Shown: piece after piece, positions 15,937 through 22,873 of the stretch
Numbering within the stretch: the first letter of the stretch is position 1
How the letters are laid out: the number at the start of each line of letters is the position of its first letter
Assembly: GCF_013170705.1 (NCBI RefSeq)
Contig: NZ_CP033334.1
Coordinates: forward strand, 4,999,501-5,063,500
Source: Mesorhizobium loti
GTDB taxonomy: Bacteria; Pseudomonadota; Alphaproteobacteria; Rhizobiales; Rhizobiaceae
Direction: 5' to 3'
DNA: 64,000 nt
Translations under genes and position numbers: made by a program
The notes under the pieces: generated by a model
Database searches by the model: none
What the model was told of the DNA's origin: nothing
What the model saw: only the letters and a program-made list of their open reading frames with translations

Positions 15937-16449
15937 TCATGGTCCGCCACCTCGGAATCGGTTCGCCGCGTGGCGCGCATGCGCCGGTATGTCGGCCAGT
16001 TCGTCGCCGAGATCGGCAACGGCACGGGCCAGCGCCCCTGCCCCGATCATCGTCGCGTATTCGGTCAGCGCCAGCGCCACGGCGCGCTCGTTGGTGCAGC
16101 GCTCATAGGCGGCAACCGCGCGCACCAGGACCATCACATGGTCGGGCAGCAGCATCGCGTTGCTGGAATCCGCGCCGGCCAAGGTTGCGGCGGCGGCCGG
16201 CGCGGTCTTGTCCTGCCCACGAACGCTTGGACAGGAATCGGCGAAACGGGAAAAAGCCGCGCCGCCCGGGAGGGGAACGGACGGCGCGGCAGGCTCTGCG
16301 CGGTCAGGCTCTTGGGGAACCGGCGCAGCGGGGAATTCATAATCGGCGGCGCCGACCTGGCGCGGCACGAGGCGATCGCTGAAACCGACGCCGGCAAGCC
16401 GTGCGCCGCGATCGGCGAGAGAGGGCGAAGAGAGGCGCGTCTTGATCAT
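15937..16449 (-). CDS. Phage protein with Pro/Ala-rich linker, function unknown
   Basis: 170 residues from ATG 16449, which shares bases with the upstream stop (ATGA). The N-terminal ~95 residues are low-complexity and Pro/Ala/Arg-rich. The C-terminal ~75 residues are helical (DHVMVLVRAVAAYERCTNERAVALALTEYA in key part, GAGALARAVADLGDELADI). It resembles small regulatory or replication accessory proteins but no family is recognised. It is the second gene transcribed leftward from the switch region. Confidence 0.66.
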   Translation of the reverse strand: MIKTRLSSPSLADRGARLAGVGFSDRLVPRQVGAADYEFPAAPVPQEPDRAEPAAPSVPLPGGAAFSRFADSCPSVRGQDKTAPAAAATLAGADSSNAMLLPDHVMVLVRAVAAYERCTNERAVALALTEYATMIGAGALARAVADLGDELADIPAHARHAANRFRGGGP

Positions 16450-16685
16450 GCGGCCTCCGAAATCGGACGAGTGACGCCGTCCGGCCAAGCCAAATCGGCA
16501 GGCCAGTTGTTTGAGAACCAGAGCATCGCTGCTTCGAACCGGCTTGTGGTCAGATCAGCGGTGCCCTGCAGTCGGTCGAGAACCTTTCCGTCTCCAAAGA
16601 CGATGGTCGACACCCGCGAGAGGCTTAAGCCTTTCTCTGCGGCATAGGTCGTTGCGACTTTAACGAGATGGTCCTTGAGCGTCAT
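16446..16685 (-). CDS. Cro-like regulator (putative)
   Basis: 79 residues, first gene leftward from the CI-like repressor, with divergent starts 87 bp apart. Residues ~1-40 (LKDHLVKVATTYAAEKGLSLSRVSTIVFGDGKVLDRL in key parts) look like a helix-turn-helix of the type in small phage regulators, followed by FEAAMLWFSNNWPADLAWPD, seen in several alphaproteobacterial phage proteins. Position facing a CI-type gene suggests a Cro role; sequence alone is only suggestive. Confidence 0.62.
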   Translation of the reverse strand: MTLKDHLVKVATTYAAEKGLSLSRVSTIVFGDGKVLDRLQGTADLTTSRFEAAMLWFSNNWPADLAWPDGVTRPISEAA

Positions 16686-16705
16686 GGCGCATAGGAATGA
16701 GATAT

Positions 16706-16772
16706 GTTTACCGCATTGTCAACGATAAACTTACCGCTAACGCGTTCCAATATCTCGCGGTTAGATTACCGC
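16706..16772. promoter_or_regulatory. Divergent early promoter/operator region with TTACCGC sites
   Basis: The region between the Cro-like and CI-like starts carries three TTACCG units (16708-16713, 16731-16736, 16766-16771). These include GTTTACCG...CGATAAAC, an inverted pair at 16706-16713 and 16723-16730, and GCGGTTAGATTACCGC at 16757-16772, ending one base before the repressor ATG. These look like repressor operators. The sequence is AT-richer than the flanks, as for a promoter, but I cannot fix -35/-10 boxes with confidence. Confidence 0.6.
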
Positions 16773-17471
16773 ATGAGCACGGACACGACATCTCCGCTGG
16801 CAGAACGAATTCTCAGGCGCTTGGAAGCGACAGGAAAATCAATGCGTTCGGCCTCGCTCGAGGTCGGCAGCGACGCTTTGATCCGGAACATCATGACGGG
16901 AAAGTCGAAATCGCCGCGCGCTGAAAACCTGGAAGGCATCGCCAAGGCGCTGGGTACCACAGCAATCTGGTTATTGACTGGCGAGGGACCGGAATCATCG
17001 GGCGAGGACAGCCGCACACCGGGCTTCCAGCCGTTGATAATTCCCGGCAGGGAGCTTGTCGGCGACCGAAATTTTCCAGTCTATGCAGCTGCTCGTGGCG
17101 GGAACGAAGGTCACCAGATCATCACGTTCGAAGCCATTGAATATGTGAAACGGCCGGCCTTCCTCGAAAATGTAAAAGCGGCCTATGGCGTCTATGTCGT
17201 TGGGGAATCTATGCTGCCGGCATTCGAGCCCGGCGACATGGCTTTAGTGCATCCTCACCTGCCGCCTGCAAGGGACAGAAACGTGGTCCTTTACCACGTT
17301 CCGCCGGTCGCGGAGGCCGAGGCAATGATCAAGCGCCTGGTGCGGTTCGACGATCGCGACTGGCATCTTCGGCAGCACAATCCTCCTGAGGGCGAGGAAA
17401 AGGATTTCACCGTTTCCCGCGCCGACTGGACCGTCTGTCATAGGATTGTAGGCAAATACGAAGCCCGCTAG
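16773..17471 (+). CDS. CI-like phage repressor, S24 (LexA-type) autoprotease
   Basis: 232 residues from ATG 16773. The XRE helix-turn-helix is at ~10-60 (ILRRLEATGKSMRSASLEVG, LIRNIMTGKSKSPRAENL) and the S24 peptidase domain at ~100-225. The nucleophile is S146 in YVVGESMLPAFEPGD and the general base K187 in AMIKRLVRF. A self-cleavage site would lie near AAARGG (105-110), where LexA-like proteins use Ala-Gly. It should hold the prophage silent and be inactivated by RecA during DNA damage. It converges on the next gene with interlocked TAG stops (17468-17471). Confidence 0.92.
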   Translation: MSTDTTSPLAERILRRLEATGKSMRSASLEVGSDALIRNIMTGKSKSPRAENLEGIAKALGTTAIWLLTGEGPESSGEDSRTPGFQPLIIPGRELVGDRNFPVYAAARGGNEGHQIITFEAIEYVKRPAFLENVKAAYGVYVVGESMLPAFEPGDMALVHPHLPPARDRNVVLYHVPPVAEAEAMIKRLVRFDDRDWHLRQHNPPEGEEKDFTVSRADWTVCHRIVGKYEAR

Positions 17472-17719
17472 CTGGCGAGGGGCATTTCCCGGACTTCATC
17501 TGGAACGTCGCCGAGAGCGGCGATCAGCATCGCTTCTCCAAATTCACCGGTAGCGGCATCGCCCTCGCGCTTAAAGGCAACAACCAGCGCTTTTGACGCC
17601 GCAAGTCTCTCAGCCATTCGTCGTGCGTGATTTGTATTCTGGGCTTGGACGGGAATGTCGGGGCGAAGCCCGCCCCTGTCGCCTCGCGTGAAACTCTGAA
17701 CTACAAAAAACGCGCTCAT
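17468..17719 (-). CDS. Small conserved-type phage protein, function unknown
   Basis: 83 residues from ATG 17719, with GGGAG eight bases upstream. Residues: a beta-strand start (SAFFVVQSFTRGDRGGL), then VQAQNTNHARRMAERLAAS and a short alpha/beta end (ALVVAFKREGDAATGEFGEAMLI in key parts). Short proteins of this form occur next to repressors in rhizobial prophages. It faces the repressor gene tail-to-tail with a 4-nt overlap. No function recognised. Confidence 0.7.
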   Translation of the reverse strand: MSAFFVVQSFTRGDRGGLRPDIPVQAQNTNHARRMAERLAASKALVVAFKREGDAATGEFGEAMLIAALGDVPDEVREMPLAS

Positions 17720-17823
17720 CCCAAGCTCCCTGATGCTTTTGTTATGTGCGACAGTCTGACTCACTTACGAGAACGTAGCAAGAACGATTTGATTCGTTTT
17801 CGCGCGCAGCTATTAAGATATTT

Positions 17824-17849
17824 ATACCGCATCTATCTTGACGCGGTAT
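17824..17849. promoter_or_regulatory. ATACCGC-N12-GCGGTAT inverted repeat, putative operator
   Basis: A perfect 7-bp inverted repeat (17824-17830 and 17843-17849) lies in the AT-rich gap between the leftward 17468-17719 gene and the rightward small-gene operon. Its arms share the ACCGC core with the operator region at 16706-16772. A TTGACG at 17839-17844 overlaps the right arm and could be a -35 box for the rightward genes. It may therefore be a second site of the same repressor. A short stretch of T follows, so a weak terminator is an alternative. Confidence 0.5.
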
Positions 17850-17904
17850 TTTTATCGCGATAGCGTCCACCTCCAATCGCAATCCTGCGATGGAGGCAAG
17901 ACCC

Positions 17905-18135
17905 ATGATCACCACACAGCAACGCCCGGCGCCGAGCGTCCCGGCCGCCATCATCACCGCCAAATGCATAGTCGAGCGCATGGCCGACAAGATGCTGGAA
18001 ATGGGCATGAACGGCACCGCCGTCACCGCCGACAGCCTGGCCGAGCATTCCGACTTCACCCGCGCCGAGATCAAGGAACACGGCCCCGAAGCCTCGGACC
18101 TGGCCAAGGCGCGCGCCGTCCGGCACCAGGGCTGA
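17905..18135 (+). CDS. Small phage protein, function unknown
   Basis: 76 residues starting MITTQQRPAP, with GGAGGC eight bases upstream, which favours this ATG over 17890. Mostly helical (AAIITAKCIVERMADKMLEMGMNG, trimmed to its core KCIVERMADKML; then SLAEHSDFTRAEIKEHG). It resembles small phage proteins with a helix-turn-helix-like C-terminal half. First gene of the rightward early run of very small genes; no function assigned. Confidence 0.68.
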   Translation: MITTQQRPAPSVPAAIITAKCIVERMADKMLEMGMNGTAVTADSLAEHSDFTRAEIKEHGPEASDLAKARAVRHQG

Positions 18136-18140
18136 CGGCC

Positions 18141-18377
18141 ATGCTGGATATCCCCCGCGAGGTCACGCGGCCGACGCCCGAGGAGGCGATCGCCCGCCCG
18201 TTTGCATCGGCCATGCGCCATGCGGCGGCTGTCAAGGAAGAGCGAGTCGCCGACAGGCTTATCGCGGCGGCTTCCACGTCGCCCGAAGTCGAAGCGTGGA
18301 TTTCCCGCCAGCTCATGGCCGGAGAGAAGCCGTCGCAGATTATCGAAACCATGCTGCAGGGAGGTCACCATGTTTGA
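18141..18377 (+). CDS. Small phage protein, function unknown
   Basis: 78 residues (MLDIPREVTRPTPEEAIARP...), helical and Ala/Arg/Glu-rich, five bases after the previous stop. Its last residues overlap the next tiny gene by 8 nt. No motif recognised; it is supported by spacing, codon use and gene order. Confidence 0.62.
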   Translation: MLDIPREVTRPTPEEAIARPFASAMRHAAAVKEERVADRLIAAASTSPEVEAWISRQLMAGEKPSQIIETMLQGGHHV

Positions 18378-18480
18378 CCGCGTCTGCTACGCGCTGGCCA
18401 GCGTGCACATCCAGCTCGCAGTGGCCGGCGCCTTCACCTTCGGCATGACGTTCGTCTGCCTCGCCGTCGGGGTGCGCTGA
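18370..18480 (+). CDS. 36-residue single-TM phage peptide (putative)
   Basis: A 36-codon frame, ATG 18370 to TGA 18480, with GGAGG seven bases upstream. Residues ~11-33 (HIQLAVAGAFTFGMTFVCLA) form one hydrophobic helix with a short basic start (MFDRVCYALAS). The stop shares its last base with the next ATG (TGATG). Tight packing on both sides makes this a likely real micro-gene; function unknown. Confidence 0.6.
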   Translation: MFDRVCYALASVHIQLAVAGAFTFGMTFVCLAVGVR

Positions 18481-18692
18481 TGGCTCACCCCCTCGACTAT
18501 GAGCGCATCGCCATCCCGCCACACGGCGCGGTGCGCATCGTCTGCCACAACTGGCCGACCTGCGGCTGCGGCGGCGACTGCACCCAGCTTGTGCCAGAGG
18601 AATCGCCCCGTGCGCGCCGGATCCTGATCGGCCTCATGATCGCCGTCGCGGTCATCGGCGCCGGCCTGCTTTACGCGGGGCTGCGCCCATGA
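18480..18692 (+). CDS. Small Cys-containing membrane protein, function unknown
   Basis: 70 residues. The N-terminal half has three closely spaced cysteines plus one more (VCHNWPTCGCGGDCTQLV), a possible metal site. Residues ~45-67 (RRILIGLMIAVAVIGAGLLY) are a membrane helix. Start and stop both overlap neighbouring genes (TGATG and ATGA). Function unknown. Confidence 0.65.
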   Translation: MAHPLDYERIAIPPHGAVRIVCHNWPTCGCGGDCTQLVPEESPRARRILIGLMIAVAVIGAGLLYAGLRP

Positions 18693-18838
18693 CCGCGTTT
18701 CGCATCCACTACGGCGACGGCAAGACCATCGTCGTCGACGCCGAGACGCCAAAGGAAGCCGCCGCCAAGGCGGCCAAGACAGGCCTGATCGGCATCATCA
18801 CAAAGATCAAGCGCGCTAAGGACGTCACCAATGGCTGA
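18689..18838 (+). CDS. 49-residue phage protein, function unknown
   Basis: ATG 18689 overlaps the previous stop by 4 nt; the gene ends eight bases inside the DUF5131 gene. The product (MTAFRIHYGDGKTIVVDAETPKEAAAKAAK, shown only in key part HYGDGKTIVVDAETPKEA) has a beta-hairpin then a helix, a form common in small phage proteins. It is too short for confident classification, but packing on both sides supports it. Confidence 0.6.
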   Translation: MTAFRIHYGDGKTIVVDAETPKEAAAKAAKTGLIGIITKIKRAKDVTNG

Positions 18839-19976
18839 CAAATCCCCCATAGAATGGACCGACGCGACGTGGAATCCCATCGTCGGCTGCTCCATCGTCT
18901 CGCCCGGCTGCACCAATTGCTACGCCATGAAGATGGCCGGCCGCATCGAGGCCATGGGTAAGGTCGGCGCCGTCGCAACGCCCTATGCCGGCACCACGAA
19001 AAAGGTGAACGGCAACACCGTCTGGACCGGCAAGCTTGCCATGGCGCCGGGCCACGTCCTTCTGAAGCCGCTGGCCTGGCGCGCGCCGCGCCGCATCTTC
19101 GTCAACTCCATGGGCGATCTCTTCCACGAGGACGTGCCCGACGCGTGGATCGACAAGGTGTTCGCCGTCGCCGCGATGTGTCCTCAGCACACGCTACAAA
19201 TCCTGACCAAACGCGCAAACCGCATGCGCAGGTACCTTTCTGATCCTGCCGTTGTGAGGCGCATCTACACGCTCGTCTGCGAAATGACTGTCGAGCATGA
19301 GCCCGGCATCGTCCTGATTGCCTCGCCCCAACATGAAAAGAATGCGCCTCTTGGACCGCGCGTCTACCTCGGCCAGTGGCCACTGCCCAACGTCTGGCTT
19401 GGCGTCTCCGCCGAGCGCCAGCAGGAAGCCGACGAGCGCATCCCCGATCTGCTGGCCACGCCGGCATCAATCCGTTTCGTCTCCGCCGAGCCGCTGCTCG
19501 GGCCGATCGATTTCAAACGCATCTGCTTGCTGCCAAAGAAGCCGAGCGCGATCCGATCGGGCATCCATCTCGACACGCTCAAAGGCCGCTATTTCGAGAG
19601 CCAAGTCCCATACACAGGCGAATGGGACGTGACGGGTCCTGCTCCGCCTTCGGGAACGCCGGCCATTCATCTCGACTGGATCATCGCCGGTGGCGAGAGC
19701 GGCCCGGATGCCCGGCCGATGCATCACACATGGGTGCGCGCGATCCGCGACCAGTGCGCCGTAGCCGGAGTTCCATTTTTCTTCAAACAGTGGGGCGCGC
19801 ACCGGCCGCTGACGCCTGCCGAGCATAGCCAGGCATGCGGTGCCATCCTGGTCGGCGATGACCGCTACGATCCGGACGGCTACATGCTCAAGGTTGGCAA
19901 AAAAGCCGCCGGTCGTCTGCTCGACGGCGTCGAGCACAACGGCATGCCGGAGCTTCGCGAGGTGCCGGCGCTATGA
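18831..19976 (+). CDS. DUF5131 family protein (phage Gp37/Gp68)
   Basis: 381 residues. The start MADKSPIEWTDATWNPIVGC and the cysteine cluster C20-x6-C27-x2-C30 (GCSIVSPGCTNCYAMKMA), then WTGKLAMAP, IFVNSMGDLFHEDVP and the end QWGAHRPL are hallmarks of the Gp37/Gp68 family. Members resemble a TIM-barrel with a metal cluster, related in form to radical-SAM enzymes. Their substrate is not established to my knowledge. Full length. It is followed by two overlapping genes, including DUF4326, suggesting one functional unit. Confidence 0.9.
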   Translation: MADKSPIEWTDATWNPIVGCSIVSPGCTNCYAMKMAGRIEAMGKVGAVATPYAGTTKKVNGNTVWTGKLAMAPGHVLLKPLAWRAPRRIFVNSMGDLFHEDVPDAWIDKVFAVAAMCPQHTLQILTKRANRMRRYLSDPAVVRRIYTLVCEMTVEHEPGIVLIASPQHEKNAPLGPRVYLGQWPLPNVWLGVSAERQQEADERIPDLLATPASIRFVSAEPLLGPIDFKRICLLPKKPSAIRSGIHLDTLKGRYFESQVPYTGEWDVTGPAPPSGTPAIHLDWIIAGGESGPDARPMHHTWVRAIRDQCAVAGVPFFFKQWGAHRPLTPAEHSQACGAILVGDDRYDPDGYMLKVGKKAAGRLLDGVEHNGMPELREVPAL

Positions 19977-20158
19977 GCAAAGACAGGCTCCTCGCGGATC
20001 TAGAAGAGGCAGAGAGCAAGGCGTGGGATGCTCTCGCACGTTACAAATTTCAGGTGTTCGGCTATTGGGCGGCGATTTGGGTCCACCAAAACCGAATGGG
20101 CGAGTTCAAGCGGGAAAAACCATGGCGCTGCCTGGTGAGGGAGGCGCGCAAGCAATGA
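19973..20158 (+). CDS. Small phage protein, function unknown
   Basis: 61 residues (MSKDRLLADLEEAESKAWDA...). A charged amphipathic helix is followed by YKFQVFGYWAAIWVHQNRMG, then a basic end. The ATG overlaps the DUF5131 stop (ATGA), and the stop overlaps the DUF4326 start in the same way, so the three are likely translated together. No family recognised. Confidence 0.65.
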   Translation: MSKDRLLADLEEAESKAWDALARYKFQVFGYWAAIWVHQNRMGEFKREKPWRCLVREARKQ

Positions 20159-20490
20159 TCCCCCAGCGTATCCAACTGTCCCGCCGAAAGGGCTGGCGCA
20201 TGCCGGAAAACACGGTGACCGTGGCCCGTCCAGGTCCATGGGGCAATCCGTTCGTCGTCGGCAAGCACGGCGACGCCGCCTATTGCGTCGACCTCTACAA
20301 GGCTTTGCTCGCCGGATTGCTCCGCGTCGGCCGTGATCCCGACATCGAGGCGCTTGAACGCACGCGCCAGTTCGTAGCGGACAACGCCGGCGAGCTCACC
20401 GGCAAGAACCTCGCCTGTTGGTGCAAGCCAGGCGCGCCCTGCCACGCCGACGTGCTGCTCAAAATCGCCAACCGCGAGGCGAAACGGTGA
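20155..20490 (+). CDS. DUF4326 family protein
   Basis: 111 residues from ATG 20155. The start PQRIQLSRRKGWRMPENTV and VARPGPWGNPFVVG, and the end LTGKNLACWCKPGAPCHADVLL with its Cys-x-Cys..Cys-His set, are the defining features of DUF4326, a small family common in phages and of unknown biochemical role. Complete by length. Its start overlaps the preceding gene and its stop the following GTG start, so it belongs to the same operon as DUF5131 and the excisionase-like gene. Confidence 0.88.
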   Translation: MIPQRIQLSRRKGWRMPENTVTVARPGPWGNPFVVGKHGDAAYCVDLYKALLAGLLRVGRDPDIEALERTRQFVADNAGELTGKNLACWCKPGAPCHADVLLKIANREAKR

Positions 20491-20882
20491 GCGAAGACGA
20501 CACGCCGATTCGCCTCCAGGAGGCGTGCGATCGCTTCTTCGGCGGACGGCTGACGCCGAAGGGGCTTCGCGCCGAGGCCCGCAAGGGCAATTTGACAATC
20601 GAGAAAATTGCCAACAAGGATTTCGTCACGCCGTCTGCCATCAAGGAAATGCGCTTAAAATGCCGCGTCGGAAAAGTCCTCCCCGCCTCGTTCCCCGGCT
20701 CGACCGGGACGGCGTCCAGCGGCTCGTCATCCGCGACGGGGCCGTTTACAAGCGAACGGGATGCCTTGTTGGCGAAACTGAAGTCGCGGCGGAAAAGCTC
20801 GCGGAATACATCGGGCAAAAAAAGCAAAAACCCGTCGCCGTCGAACGTGGTCCCGATCACATCTCGTGCGCAGCAGCGCTAG
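20487..20882 (+). CDS. Excisionase-like HTH protein (putative)
   Basis: 131 residues from a GTG that overlaps the DUF4326 stop (GTGA). The first ~55 residues (IRLQEACDRFFGGRLTPKGL, then LTIEKIANKDFVTPSAIKEM) fit an excisionase/MerR-like winged helix that binds attachment-site DNA. The last ~75 residues are Ser/Lys-rich and probably unfolded. Odd: this tail overlaps the integrase gene by 223 nt in another frame, so the tail may exist only because the integrase needs those bases. Role inferred from position beside the integrase. Confidence 0.62.
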   Translation: MSEDDTPIRLQEACDRFFGGRLTPKGLRAEARKGNLTIEKIANKDFVTPSAIKEMRLKCRVGKVLPASFPGSTGTASSGSSSATGPFTSERDALLAKLKSRRKSSRNTSGKKSKNPSPSNVVPITSRAQQR

Positions 20883-21721
20883 ACTACTATCTCGCGGCCA
20901 AGCAGGCGCGCGACGAGGAAACCGGTCCGCTTGAGGGCCGCATCGCTTTCCTCACTGCCTTCTGGGGCGACAAGCCTCTAAGCGCGGTCGACGGCGAAAC
21001 CTGCCGCGACTATGCCGAGACCCGAGCCCGCCAGGCGGCGGCACGGCGCGAGCTCGAGGATCTGCGCGCCGCCGTCTACATGTTCTGCAAGGAAAAGCGG
21101 CTCAACTTCCGCCCGTACTTCGACCTCCCCGACAAGCCGGTGGCGCGTGAACGCTGGCTGACCAGGAAGGAAGCCGCCGAACTGCTGCGCGGCGCGCTCA
21201 GGCTGCGGCGCGCCAGGCCCAAGACCTATGAGTGCCTGCCGCGCTTCATCCTCATCGGCCTCTACACCGGCACCCGCCACGCCGCGATCCTCGACCTCAA
21301 CTGGAACCGTGGCCCGGCCGGCGGCTGGCCAGACCTCGACGCCGGCGTGCTCTATCGCCGCGGCGAGCGCGTGCGCGAGACGACGAAGCGCCGGCCGCCG
21401 ATGCGCCTGCCACGGCGCCTCACTGCACACCTCAGAAGGTGGAAGCTGAAGGACGGCGGCAAAGGCCCGGTGATCCATGCCAAGGGTGGCGAGCCGATCG
21501 GGCTGATGCGTAAATCGTTCGACGCCGCCAGGGTCGAGGCCAAGCTTGGCGAGGAGGTCACGCCGCACATCTTGCGCCACACCCGGGCCACATGGTTGAT
21601 GCAGCGCCGCGTGCCGATCTGGGATGCCGCCGGCTCGCTCGGCATGACGGTAAAACAGATGGAATCGACCTACGGCCACCATCATCCCGACTTCCAGCAG
21701 GCCGCTGCAGATGCCTATTGA
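20660..21721 (+). CDS. Tyrosine-family site-specific integrase
   Basis: 353 residues from ATG 20660. Residues ~65-150 form the core-binding domain, and ~165-350 the catalytic domain with R206 (GLYTGTRHAAILDL), H303 and R306 (HILRHTRAT) and Y338 (MESTYGHHHPDF). The usual His/Trp before the Tyr is Met in SLGM, which is common in this subgroup. It should integrate and excise the prophage. It points at the 3' end of tRNA-Val, 98 bp downstream, the usual layout for a tRNA-targeting integrase. Confidence 0.95.
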   Translation: MPRRKSPPRLVPRLDRDGVQRLVIRDGAVYKRTGCLVGETEVAAEKLAEYIGQKKQKPVAVERGPDHISCAAALDYYLAAKQARDEETGPLEGRIAFLTAFWGDKPLSAVDGETCRDYAETRARQAAARRELEDLRAAVYMFCKEKRLNFRPYFDLPDKPVARERWLTRKEAAELLRGALRLRRARPKTYECLPRFILIGLYTGTRHAAILDLNWNRGPAGGWPDLDAGVLYRRGERVRETTKRRPPMRLPRRLTAHLRRWKLKDGGKGPVIHAKGGEPIGLMRKSFDAARVEAKLGEEVTPHILRHTRATWLMQRRVPIWDAAGSLGMTVKQMESTYGHHHPDFQQAAADAY

Positions 21722-21763
21722 GCGCCCAAAATCGGTCGTTTCTGGGCGCATAGCTGGGCGCAT
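21722..21763. repeat. Integrase-proximal inverted and direct repeats
   Basis: Right after the integrase stop there is GCGCCCA (21722-21728) with its inverse TGGGCGC at 21743-21749. A direct repeat CTGGGCGCAT follows at 21742-21751 and 21754-21763. The inverted pair could act as a transcript end, and the direct repeats could be arm-type integrase sites. Both roles are inferred from position. Confidence 0.5.
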
Positions 21764-21819
21764 GGCGGAGCGCCGGCCTCAGAGGACCGGCAGACGCCTT
21801 TGATTTCATTTAGAAAAAA

Positions 21820-21895
<76 letters not shown>

Positions 21896-22111
21896 GCTCC
21901 GGCGGGACCTTTAAGCGGTCGGGACCGGGTTCGCAAGGCCAAATGAACAGCCGACGTCCTGTTCGCACGCCGGATTTGTCCACAGAATGGCGGCTGTCAA
22001 AAAACCTTCTCCAGTTTGTGTTTATGATGGTTTGGTGCGCTTGACACCCGGGGGCGAACCCCTTATCCACCGCCCCAACGACGAACACGGCTGACACGTG
22101 CTCGTCAATGC

Positions 22112-22188
22112 GCGGGTGTAGCTCAGTTGGTTAGAGTGCCGGCCTGTCACGCCGGAGGTCGCGGGTTCGAGCCCCGTCACTCGCGCCA
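22112..22188 (+). tRNA. tRNA-Asp (anticodon GUC)
   Basis: 77 nt with encoded CCA: acceptor GCGGGTG, D arm AGCTCAGTTGGTTAGAG, anticodon stem-loop CCGGCCTGTCACGCCGG (anticodon GTC), T arm CGGGTTCGAGCCCCG. Transcribed away from tRNA-Val, 217 bp apart on the opposite strand. Confidence 0.95.
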
Positions 22189-22208
22189 AGTCTTTTCAAG
22201 GACTTGGC
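22185..22208 (+). terminator. Hairpin at tRNA-Asp 3' end
   Basis: GCCAAGTC (22185-22192) and GACTTGGC (22201-22208) form a perfect 8-bp stem with an 8-nt loop. The stem begins in the tRNA's discriminator and CCA bases. It is followed by CTTTGTC, a weak T run. Probably a transcript end or processing signal. Confidence 0.45.
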
Positions 22209-22491
22209 CTTTGTCGCGCATAAAAAGTTTCAGCTTTTCCACCGCCGGGCGTCCTGTGTTAGAGCCGGGGCTGAAGGTTCGAAGGCGGCGGGTTGAAGCC
22301 TTGTCCAGAGGCTATCCCCAGTTCGAAAAACTCCCGTCGTGCCGGACAAGTATTGGGCTGATGGCGTGGACTCCATACCATCCTTCCAGGATGCCCGGCG
22401 TCATCCCCTAAATTGCAGACATTTACATTAGCAATCTCTCAACTAAGTGGGGCGACCATACTCCATGTTGGGTCGACAGTTGGGTGTTGCG
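22209..22491. other. Intergenic stretch, nothing recognised
   Basis: Between tRNA-Asp and the next small gene there is no open frame with good coding character, no repeat and no clear promoter. Only short stop-rich frames are seen. Confidence 0.5.
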
Positions 22492-22680
22492 ATGCAAAGT
22501 GACTTTGCAGCGGCGCGCGAGCTGCTCGAATGCGCGCAAAACCGCCTATCAGGAAACGACGAAACGAGCCGGAGTGTCCGCGCGAAGCTCGATGTCCTGA
22601 TTGAAGAGATCGCAGCCGCGGAATTTCAGAAGGCGCCCCTGACGATCGTTCCATTTCCGCGAACGCGACCGCCGCGGTAG
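22492..22680 (+). CDS. Small rhizobial hypothetical protein
   Basis: 62 residues from ATG 22492 (MQSDFAAARELLECAQNRLS...). An upstream in-frame ATG at 22465 is possible. The pattern of helical start, polar turn (GNDETSRSVRAKLDVLIEEI) and end AEFQKAPLTIVPFPRTRP is familiar from short conserved proteins scattered through rhizobial genomes. It has no known function. It lies alone, with no operon partners. Confidence 0.6.
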   Translation: MQSDFAAARELLECAQNRLSGNDETSRSVRAKLDVLIEEIAAAEFQKAPLTIVPFPRTRPPR

Positions 22681-22873
22681 TCGGGGGCCCAGACCTTCCC
22701 TTCAAGGGGCGGCCGCCGCCAGGAGGCTGGCGGCACCATCACAGCGCGAAAAAGACCTGCCGAAGCGTGGCCGATTGGCCTACTCTGAACTCGGCGGATG
22801 CGCGTAGATTACAATGGCTTTCATTTGCTTCGGGCCTCGAGGCCGCGCGGACATTATCGGACCGCCACGATCT

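Larger units (their letters stand above)
1..21819. mobile_element. Integrated tailed-phage genome (prophage), left end outside window
   Basis: A continuous block of phage genes runs from the window edge to the integrase, which stops about 100 bp from the 3' end of tRNA-Val. It contains HK97-type capsid, prohead protease, portal, both terminase subunits, a CI/Cro-like switch, a putative excisionase and a tyrosine integrase. Most genes overlap by start/stop sharing, as in phages. Tail, holin and lysin genes are not seen and should lie left of position 1. No interrupted structural or integrase frame was seen, so it may be intact. The right boundary is inferred from the tRNA; the left attachment copy is not visible. 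Confidence 0.93.
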
